Shown one piece after another: positions 5,876-9,468 of a stretch of DNA of 9,468 nucleotides. Each line of letters opens with the position of its first letter. Within the stretch, counting starts at the first letter, position 1. Both the position numbers and the translations under genes were made by a program. The notes under the pieces are model-generated. The model had not been told where the DNA came from. It did not search any database and saw only the letters and a list, made by a program, of their open reading frames with translations. Source of the stretch: JBKHJZ01 sp046537875. Its GTDB lineage: Bacteria > Actinomycetota > Acidimicrobiia > Acidimicrobiales > VFJN01. The stretch spans positions 1 to 9,468 of the forward strand of contig JBKHJZ010000128.1 in the NCBI GenBank assembly GCA_046537875.1, in the 5' to 3' direction.

Positions 5876-6081
5876 TGGGCCGGCTCCGGGTCACCCAGGT
5901 GCGGTCGTCGATCGGCACCAAGCCCAAGCACCGGGGCACGCTCCGGGCGATGCGCCTCGGCCGCATCGGCAAGACGCACGTGCTCCCCGACCGCCCCGAG
6001 ATCCGGGGGATGATCGCCAAGGTCCCCCACCTGATCTCGGTCGAGGAGATCGGGGACGAGATCGAGGAGGCGCAGACGTGA
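5875..6081 (+). CDS. rpmD: 50S ribosomal protein L30
   Basis: L30 is a small 23S rRNA-binding protein, absent from some bacteria but usual here between rpsE and rplO. The product is 68 residues, a little longer than the ~60 of E. coli. It reads MGRLRVTQVRSSIGTKPKHR at the start, and residues 21-34 carry TLRAMRLGRIGKTH. PHLISVEEIGDEIEEA forms the C-terminal part. ATG 5875 overlaps the rpsE stop; an in-frame GTG at 5872, three bases earlier, is an equally coupled alternative and cannot be excluded. The end overlaps rplO by 4 nt (GTGA). Confidence 0.97.
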   Translation: MGRLRVTQVRSSIGTKPKHRGTLRAMRLGRIGKTHVLPDRPEIRGMIAKVPHLISVEEIGDEIEEAQT

Positions 6082-6572
6082 CGATCAAGGTGCACGACCT
6101 CAAGCCGGCGCCGGGGTCCAACCGCTCGCGCAAGCGCGTCGGGCGGGGCATCGGCGGCCGACGCGGCAAGACCGCCGGCCGGGGCATGAAGGGCCAGAAG
6201 GCGCGCGACACGGTTCCCGCCCGCTTCGAGGGCGGCCAGATGCCCCTGCACATGCGGGTGCCGAAGCTGAAGGGGTTCAACAACCCGTTCCGGGTCGAGT
6301 ACCAGGCCGTGAACCTCGACGCCATCGAGGAGTCGGGGCTCGACGAGGTCACCCCAAGGTCGCTGCACGAGAGCGGCCTCATCCACAAGGGCGCCCTCGT
6401 GAAGGTGCTGGGCCGGGGCGAGATCACGCGGGCCGTCACCGTGCGGGCCCACGCCTTCTCGAAGACGGCCGAGCGGGCCATCACCGAGGCCGGCGGCACC
6501 GTCGAGGTCGTACCCAAGCCCTGGGGCGACCGCCGCCCGCCGGTCAAGGGCAACCAGTTCGCCAACCGTTGA
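6078..6572 (+). CDS. rplO: 50S ribosomal protein L15
   Basis: L15 is a large-subunit assembly protein that threads a long basic extension into 23S rRNA. The product is 164 residues, slightly longer than the ~145 typical. The N-terminal half is the expected Gly/Arg/Lys-rich extension (VGRGIGGRRGKTAGRGMKGQ, residues 21-40), followed by RFEGGQMPLHMRVPKLKGF (49-67). The globular part contains HKGALVKVLGRGEI (103-116) and AERAITEAGGTVEVV (131-145). GTG 6078 gives a 4-nt overlap with rpmD and the usual first residues. The C-terminal 16 residues beyond VPKPW are not part of the core. A 125-nt structured gap follows. Confidence 0.98.
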   Translation: MTIKVHDLKPAPGSNRSRKRVGRGIGGRRGKTAGRGMKGQKARDTVPARFEGGQMPLHMRVPKLKGFNNPFRVEYQAVNLDAIEESGLDEVTPRSLHESGLIHKGALVKVLGRGEITRAVTVRAHAFSKTAERAITEAGGTVEVVPKPWGDRRPPVKGNQFANR

Positions 6573-6697
6573 CCCGTCCGGCCGCCGGGGCCGGCGCAGG
6601 CGCGATTGCGCCCCGGTGGAGCGGACGGGCCAGACTGGAACGCAACCGTCTGAACCCGTCCGAGCCCGGCCGGCGCCGCTGAAGGGGAGTCAGGGAC
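6573..6697 (+). promoter_or_regulatory. secY: Structured leader before secY with two competing hairpins
   Basis: The octamer CCCGTCCG occurs twice, at 6573-6580 (immediately after the rplO stop) and at 6655-6662. Its exact complement CGGACGGG lies between them at 6622-6629. The middle arm can therefore pair with either copy, not both. The upstream form encloses CCGGGGC 6585-6591 paired with GCCCCGG 6610-6616. The downstream form encloses CAGAC 6631-6635 paired with GTCTG 6648-6652. A ribosome terminating at rplO would cover the first copy and favour the downstream form (inference). No U-tract follows either structure. The secY ribosome-binding site AGGGGAG is at 6683-6689. TTGACC at 6569-6574 has no matching -10, so I do not call a promoter. 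Confidence 0.6.
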
Positions 6698-8023
6698 GTG
6701 CTGTCCAGCCTCACGAACATGTTCCGGGTCGTCGACCTGCGGAACAAGATCCTGTTCACGCTCGGGATCATCGCGATCTACCGCTTCGGCTCGTACATCC
6801 CTGCGCCGGGCATCGACGTCGACGCCATCGAGCAGCTCAAGGAGCAGGCCGAGGACTCGGGCGGCGTGCTGGGGTTCGTCCAGCTGTTCGCCGGTGCCGG
6901 GCTCACCAACTTCGCGGTGTTCGCGCTGGGGATCATGCCCTACATCACCAGCTCGATCATCATGCAGATCCTCACCGTGGTGATCCCCAAGCTGGAGGAG
7001 TGGCAGCAGCAGGGTGCGGTGGGCCAGCGCAAGATCACCCAGTGGACCCGCTACCTCACCATGGCGATCGCGGTGCTGCAGTCGACGGCCATGGCGTTCC
7101 TGTTCCACAACGGGGGCGGCGGCCTGCTGGGCGGCGGTGGCAACCCCACCGACATCGACGTGCTCCCCAACTTCACCGCCCCGCGGGTGCTTCTGGTGGT
7201 GCTGGTGCTCACGGCGGGCACCGCGCTGCTGATGTGGATGGGCGAGCTGATCACCCAGCGGGGCATCGGCAACGGCATGTCGCTGCTGATCTTCGCCAGC
7301 ATCGTGTCGGCGATCCCGGCCCAGTTCGGGCAGATCCACGCCGAGCGGGGCTGGAACGTGCTCGCACCGCTGATCGTGCTGTTCCTCGGGGTGCTGGTGG
7401 CGATCGTGTTCGTGGAGAACGGCCAGCGCCGCATCCCGGTGCAGTTCGCCAAGCGGGTGGTCGGCCGCCGCATGTACGGCGGCCAGAGCACCTACATCCC
7501 GCTGAAGGTCAACCAGTCGGGCGTGATCCCGATCATCTTCGCCAGTTCGCTGCTGACCCTGCCGCTGCTGTTCACCCAGATGCTCCCGTCCGACGAGGGC
7601 AGCTGGGGGGTCAGCGTGCAGCGGTGGATCAACGACAACCTGGTCACGCCCACCTCGCCCTTCTACATCGCCGTCTACGGCCTGCTGATCATCGGGTTCG
7701 CCTACTTCTACACGGCCATCGCCTTCGACCCGCACAAGCAGGCCGACACCATCCGCAAGCAGGGCGGCTTCATCCCGGGCATACGCCCGGGGCCCCAGAC
7801 CGAGCGCTACCTGTCGCGGATCCTCTCGCGCATCACGCTGCCCGGCGCCCTGTTCATCGCCGCGATCGCCCTGCTGCCGTCGGTGCTGCTGGCGGTGGCC
7901 GACGTCCAGGCGTTCGCGTTCGGCGGCACGTCGATCCTCATCGCGGTGGGCGTGGCGCTCGAGACGATGAAGCAGATCGACAGCCAGCTGATGATGCGCA
8001 ACTACGAGGGGTTCCTGCAGTGA
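6698..8023 (+). CDS. secY: Preprotein translocase subunit SecY
   Basis: SecY is the channel of the SecYEG translocon in the cytoplasmic membrane, taking substrates from SecA or from SRP-delivered ribosomes. The 441-residue product is full length for the family, which has ten membrane helices. Helix 1 is near residues 17-36. A plug/helix 2 region (about 60-95) includes the first SecY signature around FALGIMPYITSSIIMQ (75-90). The cytoplasmic loops keep NGQRRIPVQFAKR (241-253) and GGFIPGIRPG (356-365), the latter in the loop that contacts SecA. The third periplasmic stretch is Gly-rich (139-148). GTG 6698 has AGGGGAG 8 nt upstream; Met8 (ATG 6719) would remove conserved N-terminal residues. It follows rplO, as usual, but after a structured leader. 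Confidence 0.98.
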   Translation: MLSSLTNMFRVVDLRNKILFTLGIIAIYRFGSYIPAPGIDVDAIEQLKEQAEDSGGVLGFVQLFAGAGLTNFAVFALGIMPYITSSIIMQILTVVIPKLEEWQQQGAVGQRKITQWTRYLTMAIAVLQSTAMAFLFHNGGGGLLGGGGNPTDIDVLPNFTAPRVLLVVLVLTAGTALLMWMGELITQRGIGNGMSLLIFASIVSAIPAQFGQIHAERGWNVLAPLIVLFLGVLVAIVFVENGQRRIPVQFAKRVVGRRMYGGQSTYIPLKVNQSGVIPIIFASSLLTLPLLFTQMLPSDEGSWGVSVQRWINDNLVTPTSPFYIAVYGLLIIGFAYFYTAIAFDPHKQADTIRKQGGFIPGIRPGPQTERYLSRILSRITLPGALFIAAIALLPSVLLAVADVQAFAFGGTSILIAVGVALETMKQIDSQLMMRNYEGFLQ

Positions 8024-8045
8024 CCTCGCCGGCGGCGCGGCGGTC

Positions 8046-8052
8046 AGGAGGG
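8046..8052 (+). promoter_or_regulatory. Ribosome-binding site deciding the adk start
   Basis: AGGAGGG lies 8 nt before GTG 8061 and much too far from the next in-frame GTG at 8073, which fixes the start. It sits in the 37-nt secY-adk gap, the only other untranslated stretch of note in this part of the operon. Confidence 0.75.
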
Positions 8053-8060
8053 CGCTGCGC

Positions 8061-8723
8061 GTGACGCCAGGTGTGCGGCTCGTCATGCTGGGCAGGCAGG
8101 GGGCCGGCAAGGGAACACAGTGCGTGCGGCTCTCGCGCCACTACGTGGTCCCGCACATCTCCACCGGCGAGATGCTGCGGACCGCGGTGAAGCAGGGCAC
8201 CGAGCTCGGCAAGAAGGCGGGCGAGATCATGGCCGCGGGCGAGCTGGTGCCCGACGACATCATGATCGCCATCGTCGACGACCGCCTGCGCTGCGACGAC
8301 ACCACGCAGCGGGGCTACGTCCTCGACGGGTTCCCCCGCACGGTGGAGCAGGCCGAGGCGCTCGCCGAGATCACCGCCGACCGGCCGCTCGACGTGGTGA
8401 TCGACCTCAGCGTCCCGGTCGAGGTGGTGCTCGAGCGGCTCGCCAGCCGGCGCGTGTGCGTCGACTGCGGGGCCAACTACTCCACCGGCACGCCGCCGAA
8501 GTACGGCTGGACCTGCGACAACTGCGGCGGTGAGGTGGTCCAGCGCAAGGACGACACGCCCGAGGCCATCCGCAGGCGGCTCGACGAGTACGAGCGCAAG
8601 ACCGCGCCGCTCATCGACTGGTACCGGACGCGGGGCCTGCTCGAGGTGGTCGACGGGCAGGGCACCGCGGACGAGGTGACCGACCGGCTGGTGGGGGTGA
8701 TCGATGCGCGCCTCGGACGCTGA
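8061..8723 (+). CDS. adk: Adenylate kinase, zinc-lid type
   Basis: Adenylate kinase catalyses ATP + AMP to 2 ADP in the cytoplasm. The product is 220 residues, the long bacterial form. The P-loop is GRQGAGKGTQ (11-20) with catalytic Lys17; the Pro usual at the third position is replaced by Gln13. The AMP-binding segment HISTGEMLR is at 32-40, DGFPRT at 89-94, and the lid at about 130-162. The lid carries C133-x2-C136 and C152-x2-C155, a structural zinc site known in Gram-positive-type enzymes. RRRLDEYERKTAPLIDWY (171-188) is the conserved C-terminal helix region. GTG 8061 is supported by AGGAGGG upstream. The position between secY and map is standard. The map start lies 20 nt inside its 3' end. 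Confidence 0.98.
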   Translation: MTPGVRLVMLGRQGAGKGTQCVRLSRHYVVPHISTGEMLRTAVKQGTELGKKAGEIMAAGELVPDDIMIAIVDDRLRCDDTTQRGYVLDGFPRTVEQAEALAEITADRPLDVVIDLSVPVEVVLERLASRRVCVDCGANYSTGTPPKYGWTCDNCGGEVVQRKDDTPEAIRRRLDEYERKTAPLIDWYRTRGLLEVVDGQGTADEVTDRLVGVIDARLGR

Positions 8724-9468
8724 CCGGCTGCCGGTGGGCCGGCGGACCCGGGAGGAGATCCGCGTCATGCGGCGCGCCGGGCGCGTGGTCGCCGAGATGC
8801 ACGACCGCATCCGCGAGGCGCTGCGGCCCGGGGTGACCACGAACCAGCTCGACCAGATCGCGCGTGAGGTGCTCGCCGAGCGGGGCGCGCAGTCGAACTT
8901 CCTCGGCTACCACGGCTACCCGGCGGTGATCTGCGCGAGCCCGAACGACGTGGTGGTCCACGGCATCCCCACCGACGTACCGCTGGACGAGGGCGACATC
9001 GTGTCGATCGACTGCGGGGCGATCGTCGACGGCTACCACGGCGACGCCGCGTTCACCGCGGGCATCGGCACGATCGACCCCGAGGCGCAGCGCCTGATCG
9101 ACGTGACCCGGCAGTCCCTCGAGGCCGGGATCCGCGAGCTGGTGCCGGGCGGCCGGCTCGGCGACCTGGGCGCCGCCATCCAGGGGACCGCCGAGCAGGC
9201 GGGGTTCAGCGTGGTGCGCGAGTACGTCGGCCACGGCATCGGCACCGCCATGCACGAGCTGCCCGACGTGCCCAACGTGGGCAGGCGGGGCAAGGGGCGC
9301 GTGGTGGGCGTGGGCGACGTGTTCGCGGTGGAGCCCATGGTGTGCGCCGGCCGCGCCGACACCCTGGTGCTCGACGACATGTGGACGGTGGTGACCGTCG
9401 ACGGCTCCCTCGCCGCCCACTGGGAGCACACCGTGGCGGTCACCGAGAACGGCCCCGAGGTCCTGACC
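8704..9468 (+). CDS. map: Type I methionine aminopeptidase (3' end cut by window edge)
   Basis: This enzyme removes the initiator Met from nascent proteins with small second residues. The frame is open through 255 codons to the last base; family length suggests only a few residues are missing. All five metal ligands of the E. coli enzyme are present with a constant offset of six: D103 (SIDCG), D114 (YHGDAAF), H177 (VGHGIG), E210 (VEPMV) and E241 (HWEHTVAVT). The substrate-loop His is in TAMHELP. ATG 8704 overlaps adk by 20 nt and has GGGGGTGA at 8693-8700. GTG 8734 is a possible later start without a visible ribosome-binding site. It continues the secY-adk-map arrangement; infA commonly comes next in such operons but is outside the window. 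Confidence 0.97.
   Translation, partial: MRASDADRLPVGRRTREEIRVMRRAGRVVAEMHDRIREALRPGVTTNQLDQIAREVLAERGAQSNFLGYHGYPAVICASPNDVVVHGIPTDVPLDEGDIVSIDCGAIVDGYHGDAAFTAGIGTIDPEAQRLIDVTRQSLEAGIRELVPGGRLGDLGAAIQGTAEQAGFSVVREYVGHGIGTAMHELPDVPNVGRRGKGRVVGVGDVFAVEPMVCAGRADTLVLDDMWTVVTVDGSLAAHWEHTVAVTENGPEVLT

Noticed and set aside
6569..6597. Promoter before secY based on TTGACC at 6569-6574
   Set aside because: The bases 16-19 nt downstream are GC-only with nothing like TANNNT, and the -35-like bases belong to the rplO stop region.
6569..6682. Third bridging ORF from TTG 6569 to TGA 6680-6682 across the rplO-secY gap
   Set aside because: It would need a TTG start with no good ribosome-binding site, and its stop does not overlap the secY start, unlike the other two gaps. 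Openness over 37 codons is expected by chance.
5891..8110. Very long minus-strand open frame (739 codons) opposite rplO and secY
   Set aside because: It lies opposite two clearly conserved genes. Its product is low-complexity Arg/Gly/His/Asp-rich, as expected from antisense reading of GC-rich codons.

Overview
The window is a 9.5-kb piece of the bacterial S10-spc ribosomal protein supercluster, all genes on the + strand. The order is [rplV end]-rpsC-rplP-rpmC-rpsQ-rplN-rplX-rplE-rpsN-rpsH-rplF-rplR-rpsE-rpmD-rplO-secY-adk-map. The very high GC content, the zinc-type S14, the secY-adk-map order and the Ala/Arg-rich protein tails point to a high-GC actinobacterium. A deep branch such as Acidimicrobiia is my best guess, made from general recollection of protein style and not from a search.

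Layout: positions 1-1222 hold the acidic, repeat-bearing tail of L22 and the complete S3, which also has a long tail. A 197-nt structured gap (1223-1419) follows. Positions 1420-4744 hold L16, L29, S17, L14, L24, L5, S14, S8 and L6, packed with stop/start overlaps (TAGTG, TGATG, GTGA) or gaps of at most 13 nt. A second structured gap (4745-4886, 142 nt) separates L6 from L18. Positions 4887-6572 hold L18, S5, L30 and L15, all overlapping. A third structured gap (6573-6697, 125 nt) precedes secY (translocon channel), adk (adenylate kinase) and map (methionine aminopeptidase, running off the right edge a few codons short of its probable end). No gene on the minus strand is credible, and no RNA gene, CRISPR array or transposase is visible.

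How the genes work together: the ribosomal proteins build both subunits. SecY receives nascent membrane and secreted proteins. MetAP trims the initiator Met as chains emerge. Adk balances adenine nucleotides. The coding content is ordinary core machinery.

The unusual material is in the three gaps. Each carries perfect GC-rich inverted repeats without a U-tract. Gaps 1 and 3 contain mutually exclusive pairings that resemble RNA switches. Gaps 1 and 2 each open with a TGATG stop/start overlap and stay open in that frame up to the next gene's start, so each may encode a small bridging peptide or preserve the old start codon of the downstream gene after an insertion. These are sequence observations; no function is shown.
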